Assembly (NCBI GenBank): GCA_015057305.1
Contig: SVES01000001.1
Location: 118,588-182,587, forward strand
Source: Pseudobutyrivibrio ruminis
GTDB lineage: Bacteria > Bacillota > Clostridia > Lachnospirales > Lachnospiraceae
Length of the DNA: 64,000 nt
Direction: 5' to 3'
This document shows positions 27,796-38,206 of this stretch, piece after piece (within the stretch, counting starts at the first letter, position 1; each line of letters opens with the position of its first letter). The notes beneath the pieces were generated by a model. It made no database searches, had not been told where the DNA came from, and saw only the letters and a list, made by a program, of their open reading frames with translations. A program made the position numbers and the translations under genes.

Positions 27796-29526
27796 CTATT
27801 GGCTTATTTCGATATAATCTATCTCTGCGTAATAAGTCCCACCTTCAAAATACGGACTTCCTTTCGCCAAACGAATTACATTTATTCCTTCGTTTAAGCT
27901 TACCTGAACATTTTTTGTAGCGAATTGAGCCCATCCGTCTGTTTCCTCATAAGAAATCGTTTGCCAAGCTCCATTATTGTATGCTAATCCTTGAGTGGAT
28001 GTCGCACCACTTCCATTTGCATACCTTATTGATAATGTATAAGTTCCTGATGACGGAGCGCATACCAAAAAATCTACATAACTGTATACAGGTGTTGTGG
28101 AATCATCATAATCTATCTGACCAACATAATAATTGTTTGAAGCATTTGCACTATAAAACGTATTTGCATTGCTGATAATTGCATTCTCTGCTTCATATCT
28201 TGTCTGCGATGATGATACACCTGGCAATACTAAAAGTCTGTATCCAGAAGTACTGTTACATCCTGATAGAGAAACCGTAATTGATGAACCATTAACATCA
28301 TAATTAGCAGCAGATATTGTATAAGGTCCAGTCGAAACAGAATCTTTGCTTACCCAATCAATTGCTTCTACTCTTACAGTTGCTGTACTTCCTATCCATG
28401 ATGGTAAATCATTCAATGTTATATTTATATCTCCATCATTATCTCCACCAAACATCACAGAAATGTACTTCTCGGAGCTATCTACACAAGCGAAACCATC
28501 TACATAAGTTGACTCTTCGTTACTTGGCACGGTGACAACCATATTTCCACTCATATCGCCATACCATTTATAAAACCACCAACCTGCACCTTTCTGATAG
28601 TCAGTTCCTAGTAAACTACCTAACCTTCCAGGATATGCAGTCCACCACCATGAAATACATGCCGAGTCTATAGAATATCTTTCATATTTAGCTATATATC
28701 TTGCTGCAGAACCTGGACATCCCTCTTTTGTGTGATCAATATCACAATATTCATTAATACTTATTGGTCTGTCTGAAATCCCTAAACTATCTTCTATACT
28801 TCTGTAGTCATTATAATTATTTACAAAATCACTTATATAACTTCCACTTCCATTAGATGACAACTCATGCCAACAAATAATATCTGGCACACAATCATTT
28901 GATACACAATAGGCTAAGAAATTATACATTCTATCATGGTCATAATATCCATCTGATGGTCCAATTATTTTTTCATTTGGATCCAACAGACGTATCAAGT
29001 CATATGTGTTTTCCCACAATGTATAAAATGATCCATTTGTTGATTCATCCCATGTATATACTGGCTCATTCCATATTTCATACCCATAAAAATTATCAGC
29101 CGAGGAATTTAGTTTATCTGTAATAACCGTTTCTACTTCGTCTAACCATGTACTCATACCCGGAAAACTATATGGCCAATTTGGACAAATGTCAGCTAAT
29201 CTTATCATCACCTCACCTGATGAATTGCCGTATAATCTTTCAGCAACATCTATAGCTGCACCTGTCGGCTGCTGATATTCACTTCCAGCTCTAGCCGGAT
29301 TCGTAAATACGTTAGGATTTAACGGTGTAACCAATGTACTTATATCTGCTGGCGTTGTTTCATTTATACCGTACAAAGAGCCGCTAGCACAATGAGTTAC
29401 ACTTCTAATGACATTATCACAGTCTACTGTCAATGATTGAGTTGCCGCTTTTACATCTATAGGAGTACATAAAGTTAGCACAGCAACACTTAACGACAAA
29501 GCAATTGAGATATACTTTTTTATCAT
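27796..29526 (-). CDS. Secreted clan-A glycoside hydrolase (GH39-like) with C-terminal CBM35/CBM6-like module
   Basis: Signal peptide; acid/base motif FYGYEIWNEPVYTW; candidate nucleophile PISINEYCD; C-terminal TRYEAENAIISNANTFYS...GINVIRLAKGSPYFEGGTYYAEIDYIEI. Confidence 0.65.
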   Translation of the reverse strand: MIKKYISIALSLSVAVLTLCTPIDVKAATQSLTVDCDNVIRSVTHCASGSLYGINETTPADISTLVTPLNPNVFTNPARAGSEYQQPTGAAIDVAERLYGNSSGEVMIRLADICPNWPYSFPGMSTWLDEVETVITDKLNSSADNFYGYEIWNEPVYTWDESTNGSFYTLWENTYDLIRLLDPNEKIIGPSDGYYDHDRMYNFLAYCVSNDCVPDIICWHELSSNGSGSYISDFVNNYNDYRSIEDSLGISDRPISINEYCDIDHTKEGCPGSAARYIAKYERYSIDSACISWWWTAYPGRLGSLLGTDYQKGAGWWFYKWYGDMSGNMVVTVPSNEESTYVDGFACVDSSEKYISVMFGGDNDGDINITLNDLPSWIGSTATVRVEAIDWVSKDSVSTGPYTISAANYDVNGSSITVSLSGCNSTSGYRLLVLPGVSSSQTRYEAENAIISNANTFYSANASNNYYVGQIDYDDSTTPVYSYVDFLVCAPSSGTYTLSIRYANGSGATSTQGLAYNNGAWQTISYEETDGWAQFATKNVQVSLNEGINVIRLAKGSPYFEGGTYYAEIDYIEISQ

Positions 29527-29544
29527 GATTACCCCCTTTTAATA

Positions 29545-29570
29545 TTAGAGGCAGGTTTTCCTGCCTCTAA
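29545..29570 (-). terminator. Intercistronic hairpin after the SBP gene
   Basis: TTAGAGGCAGGttttCCTGCCTCTAA perfect palindrome. Confidence 0.6.
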
Positions 29571-29576
29571 TAACTT

Positions 29577-30827
29577 TTAATTACCTATTATTGAATCAAT
29601 TGTGGCTTGTGCTTCTGCTGCTGCATCTACTGGCTCTGCCTCTCCTATCAACACTTTGTTGAAAGCCAATGAAATTGCATCTGATATATCTGGCCATTCA
29701 GGTAATGGTCCTCTTGCATGAGCATATTGCATTTCATCAACAAATACCTGATATACTTCATCGCCTTCAAATTGATTCTCAGCAATTGTAGAATCCGCAG
29801 AAATATAGCCCATTGCATTCATCATATATAAGCAAGTTTCTCCACTAGTAGCATACTTAAGGAATTCAATTGAAGCCTCTTCATTACCACCAGCGATTAC
29901 TGCATAATTCTCGCCACCTAATCCAGAAGCCTGTTCTGCATCCTGTGGAATAGGAGCAACATTCCAATTCATATCAGGCACTTCTTCTCGCATAGTAGGA
30001 ATCTGCCAAGTTCCATTAATCATCATAGCAAGGTTTCCAGAAATAAATTGATTCATTGTGTCGCCCTGAGTCCAATTGATTGCCTCCTTAGGAAATGCTC
30101 CAGACTCTACAAGGCTCTTTTCAAACTCCATAGCCTTGATTCCACCTTCAGAATCTATTTCATATGAGGTGGCACCTGTTGACCAAACCCAAGGTAGGAA
30201 ATTGAATGTACCTTCTTCGTTCTGTAATGCACAATGCGCAAAACCATATACACTATCAGTTGTAGTTGCCTTTGCAACCTCCAATAATTCATCCCATGTT
30301 GTTGGTACCTCACAGCCTGCTGCTTCGAGCATATCTTCATTATAGAAAAGTACCAAGTCATTGCTACCAAATGGAACTCCATAAAGCTTTCCATCTAATG
30401 TGCATGAATTAACAGGTCCATCGTAATAAGTACTTACATCAAATCTACCTGTCAAATCAGCAAAGATACCCATTGCCGCATAAGAAGCATGATCTGGATT
30501 ATCAAGTATTACAATATCCGGTAACTCTCCAGCAGAAGCTCCTACTGATAGCTGTTTCTTGAAGTCTGCAAATGGTACATATTTCGCCTCAACTGTAATA
30601 TCATCCTGCTGACCGTTGAATTCTTCAATAATGTGATTTAACGCCTCTTGATGTCCTTCTGTCTCCCAATAGTACCAAATTGTTACATCACCTGATGCCT
30701 CTGTTCCTGTGCTTGCAACCGCCTCATCTTCTACCGTTGTTGTGCTCGCCGTGGAACCACATCCTACTGCAACCAAGGATAAACTCATGCTGGCTGCTAA
30801 CAGTTTTAAAAATCCCCTTCTCATCAT
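29577..30827 (-). CDS. Sugar ABC transporter substrate-binding lipoprotein (family 1)
   Basis: Lipobox SLVAVGCG; GDVTIWYYWETEGHQEALNHIIEEFNGQQDDITVEAKYVPF; typical SBP_bac_1. Confidence 0.92.
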   Translation of the reverse strand: MMRRGFLKLLAASMSLSLVAVGCGSTASTTTVEDEAVASTGTEASGDVTIWYYWETEGHQEALNHIIEEFNGQQDDITVEAKYVPFADFKKQLSVGASAGELPDIVILDNPDHASYAAMGIFADLTGRFDVSTYYDGPVNSCTLDGKLYGVPFGSNDLVLFYNEDMLEAAGCEVPTTWDELLEVAKATTTDSVYGFAHCALQNEEGTFNFLPWVWSTGATSYEIDSEGGIKAMEFEKSLVESGAFPKEAINWTQGDTMNQFISGNLAMMINGTWQIPTMREEVPDMNWNVAPIPQDAEQASGLGGENYAVIAGGNEEASIEFLKYATSGETCLYMMNAMGYISADSTIAENQFEGDEVYQVFVDEMQYAHARGPLPEWPDISDAISLAFNKVLIGEAEPVDAAAEAQATIDSIIGN

Positions 30828-30928
30828 AACACCTCCTACATTAGTGTTTCTTCTTTATGTCTGTATTATATGTGTATTGTTTTTCTCTCTAAACTCAACT
30901 TTTCTAAAAAAAGAGGAATATTCTAAAA

Positions 30929-32689
30929 CTATTTTTCAATTGGAATTTGAATAGTTATTGTAGTTCCCTTTCCTATTTGACTTTTTATTCGAAAAAAAGC
31001 CTTTTCACCATAATACATTTTTAATCGTGTTATTGCATTTCCCATGCCGATATGTTTTCGATTTTCATCCTCTAGTATTTCTATTGAATTGCACTTATCA
31101 ATTATTTCCTGTTCCATACCTCTACCATTATCACTAATGGTAATTACTAGATTTTCATTAACTACTGCATCAATATTCAATATACACTCATCCTGCCAAT
31201 CTTCGAATCCGTGAACTATGGAATTTTCTATGAATGGTTGCAGAAGTAGCTTATGAATCTTTGCCTCCAATGCTTCTGGCTGGCAATTAATAGTGCAAAT
31301 AAATTTGTTTTTCAATCTAACTTGCTGTAAATATACATATTTTTTCAACCATTCTATTTCATCCCTTAATGAAACTATCGCACTGCTGTCACTAATCGCA
31401 TATCTTAAAATTGATGCTAATGCACTTATAGAACTACTAATCTCAAACTCATCCTTGTCTATGGCAATCCAATTGATTGTATCTAGTGTATTGTATAAAA
31501 AATGGGGATTTATCTGTGCTTCCAAAGCAGCAATCTGTGCCTCCCTCTGCTTTATCATTGCAATACGTTCGCTTTCATTTGCTTCGTCTAGTTTGTGCAA
31601 CATGTCATTGAAGCCATTAGCTATCGTTTCAATTTCAATTGGCATTGAGTCATCAATTTCAATCAAAATATTATCTTTTACTGTCTGTGTCTCACGCATC
31701 CCCGTGACAACCTTATCAACAGACCTTGCTAACCTATCCGTCATCAAAAAAATAATTATTGATATAATAGTAAATACTAACAATTCCACCAATATTATTA
31801 AATACAGCTGCTTTCGTAAGGCCTTTGTTAGATTTTCCCTATTATCTATACAAAAGATATTCCATTCCAAAGCCTCATCATAATAAACATACATTTCATA
31901 ATTTCTAATTGAGGAATTATTGTATACAAAATCCTTGACTGTTTTTTCATCAGAAATATTGATTTCCTCACCTATATATTCCTGTTTATCTCCACAACTA
32001 ATTATTCTTCCATTTATATCAGTTATAAATATATAATCTCCTGACTCCGCACTAGTCCTACAAGAATTTTCTAATAGCTTTTCATCAATACTTATTATTA
32101 CAACACCTATATCTCTTTGTATATCTTTATAATCTACTAACCTATGCCCTAAATGTAATAAATAATAATTTTCATTGGCAAAAGTAGTGCCATATTCTGG
32201 CATGAAAATGTGTAATAAGGCATTTTGAGAAATCTCTGAGTATAATGCCTCCTTATCTAAACTGTAGTTTTCAAGCCATCCGTTTTCATAGGTTTTATTT
32301 GTCATCTGATCATATGCTACTATTTCACGATTAGCTGAAATAACAGTAATAGAACGAATATACTCTTTTGAGTTGACTAAAGCTCTTAAATATCTGCGAA
32401 GGCTATTTTTTGCCACAGAAGAATTTTCATCATTATTGATATTATCAATGTATTCAATTACATCATCATTTGTATATATTTGATACAAAACATCCTCATA
32501 TGAATCTAAAAAAATATTAATGTTGTTATCAACTTGAATAAGTGTATTATTAGCATTTTCTTCCATGCTCTTCTTTAATGAGCTAGCTATATTCAAGTAT
32601 GAAAATATTCCAAGTATTACACTTGATAATAAAGCAACTATCAAAAAGACATATATTATTTTTCTTCTCAGACTTAATTTTTTTCTCAT
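30929..32689 (-). CDS. YesM-type sensor histidine kinase
   Basis: Two TM helices flanking an extracytoplasmic domain, HAMP, QINPHFLYNTLDTINWIA (His kinase) and HATPase (ISDNGRGM). Confidence 0.9.
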   Translation of the reverse strand: MRKKLSLRRKIIYVFLIVALLSSVILGIFSYLNIASSLKKSMEENANNTLIQVDNNINIFLDSYEDVLYQIYTNDDVIEYIDNINNDENSSVAKNSLRRYLRALVNSKEYIRSITVISANREIVAYDQMTNKTYENGWLENYSLDKEALYSEISQNALLHIFMPEYGTTFANENYYLLHLGHRLVDYKDIQRDIGVVIISIDEKLLENSCRTSAESGDYIFITDINGRIISCGDKQEYIGEEINISDEKTVKDFVYNNSSIRNYEMYVYYDEALEWNIFCIDNRENLTKALRKQLYLIILVELLVFTIISIIIFLMTDRLARSVDKVVTGMRETQTVKDNILIEIDDSMPIEIETIANGFNDMLHKLDEANESERIAMIKQREAQIAALEAQINPHFLYNTLDTINWIAIDKDEFEISSSISALASILRYAISDSSAIVSLRDEIEWLKKYVYLQQVRLKNKFICTINCQPEALEAKIHKLLLQPFIENSIVHGFEDWQDECILNIDAVVNENLVITISDNGRGMEQEIIDKCNSIEILEDENRKHIGMGNAITRLKMYYGEKAFFRIKSQIGKGTTITIQIPIEK

Positions 32690-32710
32690 GAATATTATCC
32701 CCATATACAA

Positions 32711-32740
32711 ATTAAATCAGGAGTTTTCTCCTGATTTAAT
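32711..32740 (-). terminator. Intercistronic hairpin
   Basis: ATTAAATCAGGAGttttCTCCTGATTTAAT, perfect 13-bp arms between GH31 and the HK gene. Confidence 0.6.
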
Positions 32741-32753
32741 CATAATAATTGCT

Positions 32754-34757
32754 TTATTGTGCTGCAAGAACAATGTTTTCATCTCTAATAAAAAATGGAA
32801 TAACATCTATCGGCGTTTCCACATTAATCATCTGTCCTCCTTCATATACTATCCCAGTTTCATACTCCTGCCATTTAGCATATCGAGGTAAATATACTGT
32901 TCTTTCCCTACAATTTTCCACTAAAATAGGGGAAACCAAAATATCACCACCAAACATATACTCATCTTCTACGTTCCAGCATTCAGCATCCTCCGGAAAT
33001 TCATAGAAAAGAGTTCTCATAATTGGCGAACCATTTTTATGACTTTCCAACATTATTTTTCTTATATAAGGTCTTAGTTTTTCTCTAATTGAAATATACT
33101 TTTTACAAATTTCATATACCTCATTCCCATAGCTCCATATTTCATTATCAGCACCAGAGCAGCATGTTGCCCCTCCTGAGTCACCATATTGCGGTTGTCT
33201 TGGTTCTCTATCTCCATGCAATCGCATAACCGGACAAAATGTCGCCCATGCAAACCACCTTGCAAACAATTCTCTAAAACGAGAATCACTTGGATTTCCA
33301 CCGTGAAATCCTCCTATATCTGTTGTCCACCAAGGAATTCCCGCCAAACCCATATTTAGACCTGCGACAAGTTGAATTTTCATACTTTCAAAACTGGATG
33401 CTATATCTCCTGACCAAATTAACATTCCATATTTTTGTCCTCCAGCCCAGGTACAACGTGCAAGATTTAAAATATTCTTTTGCCCCTCTTGTAGCATTCC
33501 ATCAAAAAATGTCTTGCCGTAGCAAACTGGATAAATATTACCCACTTCTAAATCTGTCCCCTCATAATATCTGTAATTGTCGAAATCGTAAACACTATAC
33601 TCAGGCTCCGCCTCATCCAACCAAAATGTTTTTATTCCCAGACTATAATAATTTTCTCTTACTTTGCTCCACAAAAATCTTCTAGCCTCCGGATTTGTAA
33701 CATCTATATGGATAGTTTCTCCTTGAAACGATAATCCAACCCTATGACCTCGTTCTACATGAATTAAATAACCTTTTTCCAGCATTTCAGAATAATTTAC
33801 GCTGTTTTTATCCACTGTTGGCCATATAGATACCATTACTTCTGTTCCCATCGAATTAATTTTTTTTATCATTGTTTTTGGATTTGGCCAATATGTCTCG
33901 TCAAATTCCCAATCACCCTGCTTATTCCAATGAAAAAAATCCACAACTATCATATCCAGATGTATTTTTCTGTTATAGTATTCTTCTGCTATATTAATTA
34001 ATTCATTTCGAGTTTGATATCTTAGTTTGCTTTGCCAAAAACCATACCCATATTCAGGCATTATAGGTGTTCGACCTGTTACTGATGTATATTCTTCCAG
34101 TATCTCTTTTATTGATTCGCCTATAACAACCCAGTAATCCAATTCCTTAGCTGAATATGCCTCATAAGATGTTATATTCTTTCCGAATACAGCCCTACCT
34201 ATAGCAGGATTATTCCATAATAATCCATAACCTTTCGATGAAATGGCAAATGGCACACTCACCTGAGAATTTCTATGTGCTAACTCCAAATCTGAACCTT
34301 TTAAATTAAGAATTTGCTGCTGATATTGTCCCATACCATATATTTTTTCATCGGGAAATAATGATTCAAATCGCATACGCAAATGATAATTATCACTCCC
34401 CACAATAGGCTTGTATTCCCTTGCCTCAACTTCTAATGCACTACACTTGGAATCTGTTACATCCCTCCTATTCCTGGAATATTCTTCAATTATCTTCTCC
34501 TTTTTTTGATTATATATTTCTATTTTGCCATGAATAGAAACACAGACCTTTATATCTCCATTTTGTAGTGATGCACCTTCGTCAGTAATACTGATTTTAC
34601 AAGTTTTATTTTTTTGTTCACTCAATGCCCAATTGTTATTTGTAAAATTACTTCTTTTAGTCGCTCTTATTCTTACAGCATTATTTCCCCATGCCTCAAT
34701 CCACACTGTCTCCGAATCATAACTGTATACAACTTTTTCTTTTTCCTCTTTTATCAT
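32754..34757 (-). CDS. GH31 family glycoside hydrolase (alpha-xylosidase/alpha-glucosidase type)
   Basis: PEYGYGFWQSKLRYQTRNELINIAEEY, HLDMIVVDFFHW, KTFWLDEAEPEYS nucleophile region, WWTTDIGGFHGG. Confidence 0.88.
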   Translation of the reverse strand: MIKEEKEKVVYSYDSETVWIEAWGNNAVRIRATKRSNFTNNNWALSEQKNKTCKISITDEGASLQNGDIKVCVSIHGKIEIYNQKKEKIIEEYSRNRRDVTDSKCSALEVEAREYKPIVGSDNYHLRMRFESLFPDEKIYGMGQYQQQILNLKGSDLELAHRNSQVSVPFAISSKGYGLLWNNPAIGRAVFGKNITSYEAYSAKELDYWVVIGESIKEILEEYTSVTGRTPIMPEYGYGFWQSKLRYQTRNELINIAEEYYNRKIHLDMIVVDFFHWNKQGDWEFDETYWPNPKTMIKKINSMGTEVMVSIWPTVDKNSVNYSEMLEKGYLIHVERGHRVGLSFQGETIHIDVTNPEARRFLWSKVRENYYSLGIKTFWLDEAEPEYSVYDFDNYRYYEGTDLEVGNIYPVCYGKTFFDGMLQEGQKNILNLARCTWAGGQKYGMLIWSGDIASSFESMKIQLVAGLNMGLAGIPWWTTDIGGFHGGNPSDSRFRELFARWFAWATFCPVMRLHGDREPRQPQYGDSGGATCCSGADNEIWSYGNEVYEICKKYISIREKLRPYIRKIMLESHKNGSPIMRTLFYEFPEDAECWNVEDEYMFGGDILVSPILVENCRERTVYLPRYAKWQEYETGIVYEGGQMINVETPIDVIPFFIRDENIVLAAQ

Positions 34758-34770
34758 AAAACTTCCCCAA

Positions 34771-35619
34771 TTATCCTTTTACCGCACCATTGGTCATTCC
34801 ACTGATTATATATTTTTGCATAAAAATAAATATTAAAACCACAGGAATGATTGCTACTATTGCAAACGCAGTCAAGTAACTCCATTTTGTTCCATATTGT
34901 CCCATGAAATTAAATATACCTGCAGTAATTGGTCTTTTTTGTTGATCCAAAATAAATGTCATTCCATATGCCAGATCTCCCCATGCATATAGAAATGAAA
35001 AGACTGCACACACAATAACTCCTGGTTTGGCTACTGGTATCAAAATTCTAAAAAAAGCTGATAACCTAGTACAACCATCAATATAAGCGGCCTCCTCTAA
35101 AGCCTGTGGTATTGAAGCAAAATAATTTTTTAGAATCAGAACTGAAAATGGTATACCAATTGTTGCGTCTGCTAATATTGCAGAAATCCATGTATTATAG
35201 ACATGAATTCCCTTAAACATTATAAACATAGGTGTCAATAATACAGATACTGGTAGCATTTGACTAACAAGGAAAAACAATAGAACAAATTTTCTACATT
35301 TAAATTTATATCTTGCTATTGCATATGATGCAGGTACTGCCAAAACAACAGCTATCACCATTGCTCCAACAGAAATTACAAAACTATTGAAAAAAGATGA
35401 GAACATGTTGAAATCACCTGTTTCAATTTGTGCTGCGTACGACTTCGTATTCAGTATATGAGGATACCAAGTTGGTGGTATTTGAAATATTTCCTGTTCT
35501 GTCTTCAATGATGTTATAAAAGTCCAAAATAGTGGGAATAATAACACGAGTAGCAGAACAATCGCCACTATGCAACATATAATATTTTCGCGTTTACTTA
35601 ATCTTCTTTCTGACTCCAT
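34771..35619 (-). CDS. Carbohydrate ABC transporter permease (MalG-like)
   Basis: EEAAYIDGCTRLSAFFRILIPVAKPG EAA loop; six TM segments. Confidence 0.9.
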   Translation of the reverse strand: MESERRLSKRENIICCIVAIVLLLVLLFPLFWTFITSLKTEQEIFQIPPTWYPHILNTKSYAAQIETGDFNMFSSFFNSFVISVGAMVIAVVLAVPASYAIARYKFKCRKFVLLFFLVSQMLPVSVLLTPMFIMFKGIHVYNTWISAILADATIGIPFSVLILKNYFASIPQALEEAAYIDGCTRLSAFFRILIPVAKPGVIVCAVFSFLYAWGDLAYGMTFILDQQKRPITAGIFNFMGQYGTKWSYLTAFAIVAIIPVVLIFIFMQKYIISGMTNGAVKG

Positions 35620-36515
35620 TATTCTTCTCCCTCCATTGTAATCTTTATATATAACATACCTACTGCAAGTAATATCAAAAATAAAACATTGGCCACTGCT
35701 GACCCCTTGCTATACTGAAACATATCAAATGATAATTTATATGAGTATGTAGAAAGCAGATGTGTTGAGTTTACAGGTCCTCCTTCAGTCATTACATAAA
35801 CTAAATCATACACCTTGAATGTATATATGAAACCTAAAACCAAAATTGATTCAATAGTTGGTTTTAATAATGGTATTGTTATATTGAAAAGTTTTTGTAT
35901 TTTATTTGCGCCATCTACGGATGCACTTTCATACAGTTCTTGAGGTATGGTTGTTAATCCAGTAGATAAAAGTATTGTGTTAAAAGGTATCCCTATCCAT
36001 ATATTGGCAATTACAACTGCCGCCATTGCAGTTCCCGGAGTGGTCAACCATTCTATGTTCTCTTTTATAAGACCGATACTTTTGAGAATATAATTAATAA
36101 TGCCAACATCTGTTGAAAACATAAATTTAAACATAAGTGCAGTTACAGTCATTGGCATCATCCATGGTATCATTAATAATCCTCTTACTGGTTTTGCAAC
36201 TTTAAATCTTTTATTAAAAAATAATGCGAGGCAAAAACCTATTAAAAATTGAAATACTAAACATGCAATTGTAAAAATTAAAGTATTTACCAACGCTTTT
36301 CTGAATACTTCATCGGAAAAAATCTCGATATAATTAGCTAATCCAATATAATTTTGCTCACCGTTAGCTAAGTTTCTTACAGAAACATCTTTAAAACTTA
36401 GACTAATATTACTGACTATAGGATAGCCGACAAATATTGCCATATAGATAAACGCCGGCATAACAAATAGCAAGCCTATATTATCGTATCTAAAAAATTC
36501 TTTAATTTTTCCCAT
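35619..36515 (-). CDS. Carbohydrate ABC transporter permease (MalF-like)
   Basis: ELYESASVDGANKIQKLFNITIPLLKPTI EAA loop; start moved to MGKIKEFF (AGGAGG RBS). Confidence 0.9.
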   Translation of the reverse strand: MGKIKEFFRYDNIGLLFVMPAFIYMAIFVGYPIVSNISLSFKDVSVRNLANGEQNYIGLANYIEIFSDEVFRKALVNTLIFTIACLVFQFLIGFCLALFFNKRFKVAKPVRGLLMIPWMMPMTVTALMFKFMFSTDVGIINYILKSIGLIKENIEWLTTPGTAMAAVVIANIWIGIPFNTILLSTGLTTIPQELYESASVDGANKIQKLFNITIPLLKPTIESILVLGFIYTFKVYDLVYVMTEGGPVNSTHLLSTYSYKLSFDMFQYSKGSAVANVLFLILLAVGMLYIKITMEGEE

Positions 36516-36613
36516 AAAAAATTCCTCCTTCTGTTCTGTCAATTACATTTTAGTTTTTATTCCTAAAACTAAAAACGTGACAAATCTAAAAAAAGAGGAA
36601 TTATCCATGGTCA

Positions 36614-38137
36614 TTATTTAATTGTTCTTCGATACTCAGCAGGCAATTTCCCCGTGACTTCTCTAAATACCTTGCTAAAATATTTAGGATCTTGGTACCC
36701 CACTTTATCTGCTATCTCATAAAGTTTCATATTAGTACTTATTAGGAGTTCTTTCGCTTTTGCAATTCTATAATTCTTCAAGTAGGTACTGTAAGTTTCT
36801 CCAATTTCCTTATGAAACTGTGAGCCTAAATATTCAGGAGTAATATTAAGCTTGTTTGCTATTTCGTCTAATGTTATTCCTGTATTATAAAATTCTTGTA
36901 TTAATCCTTCTGCTTTTCTAACTACAAGATGACTTGAAACTGTTTTGTTTGCATCAAATGAAAAAGAAGATAACACATCGTCACAAATATTGTTCAATTC
37001 ATAATGTGTTTTGGCATTCATAATCCTATCTAGCAATTTCTGACGTTGCAAATCTTTATCATTACAGCATCCAGCTTCCTTTCCAACTTCAAGCAAATTC
37101 CACAAAAATCTTACATAACATTCTTTTAACTCTCTAGGATTATAAACTTTACCATCTAAAAATTGGTTATGAAAATCCTGAATCATATATTGCGTTTTAT
37201 TTTTATCTTTACTAAAAACAGCTTTCTTTAAATCATTTTCTATTTCTATAGGATAAATACAAATTGATGTTTGAACTTGTGTTATCTTTGGATAAGAAAT
37301 CAAAATTCCCTCTTCAAATGATATATTCCAGTCCATATATGGATATAAATCATTTATTCCGCTCGTTAGAGCTTCTATTCCTTCAATTTCTTCACATCCT
37401 ACTACAATATCAGCGTCGACCTGATTCAATAATTGGTATTGCACAAAACGCTCAATATCATGTCCGTCATTATAAGAATATATGAGCATCACAATGCTTC
37501 TATGGTACAAAGATTCAATGAGAACATATTTAATATTTTCATATCTGGAAAAAGCCTGTCTAAGAAATTTATAACCAATATCCTTTTTTTCATCGAATGC
37601 ATTTCCCATATAGAGACATAACATAAAAAATTTTTGTTCTAGTTTAATCTCATATGCACTTTTCAAATATTTTATGGTATCAAGATTTGGATGCTTATGC
37701 CCCAAAAGTATTTCGCGCATTATTTGCTCTAAGGTTCCAACTTGTTCAGGCTTTTTTCGTTTTTCTTCTTCCACCTGTTCAGTGATATTTTTTAGAGCAT
37801 TTGAAAAATCTACAACTGAAATAGGTTTTAATAGGTATTCAGTAACCCCCAGCTTCATTGCGCTCCTCGCATATTCAAATTCGGAGTATGCACTAATTAC
37901 TATCGCCTTACTTTTAAGTCCTAATTTATAGATGGATGACAACATCTCAAGCCCATCCATATTTGGCATTCTGATATCCGTAATTACAATATCAGGGTTA
38001 TATTGTTTACATAATTCTACTCCTTGTTTGCCATCCAAGCCTTCAGCTACAATCTCGTAATCATTTTCAAATTTACCTAATAATTTTGCGATACCTTCCC
38101 TTATTCGAGTCTCATCCTCAACAATTAAAACCTTCAT
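36614..38137 (-). CDS. Response regulator with AraC-type output domain (YesN-like)
   Basis: MKVLIVEDETRIREGI REC domain; C-terminal IANKLNITPEYLGSQFHKEIGETYSTYLKNYRIAKAKELL...VGYQDPKYFSKVFREVTG. Confidence 0.92.
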   Translation of the reverse strand: MKVLIVEDETRIREGIAKLLGKFENDYEIVAEGLDGKQGVELCKQYNPDIVITDIRMPNMDGLEMLSSIYKLGLKSKAIVISAYSEFEYARSAMKLGVTEYLLKPISVVDFSNALKNITEQVEEEKRKKPEQVGTLEQIMREILLGHKHPNLDTIKYLKSAYEIKLEQKFFMLCLYMGNAFDEKKDIGYKFLRQAFSRYENIKYVLIESLYHRSIVMLIYSYNDGHDIERFVQYQLLNQVDADIVVGCEEIEGIEALTSGINDLYPYMDWNISFEEGILISYPKITQVQTSICIYPIEIENDLKKAVFSKDKNKTQYMIQDFHNQFLDGKVYNPRELKECYVRFLWNLLEVGKEAGCCNDKDLQRQKLLDRIMNAKTHYELNNICDDVLSSFSFDANKTVSSHLVVRKAEGLIQEFYNTGITLDEIANKLNITPEYLGSQFHKEIGETYSTYLKNYRIAKAKELLISTNMKLYEIADKVGYQDPKYFSKVFREVTGKLPAEYRRTIK

Positions 38138-38206
38138 AAACCACCCAATATTAATAAAGTCTTGTTTACCCATTTTGCAATAGATACATTTCCAGATAAA
38201 GTATCC

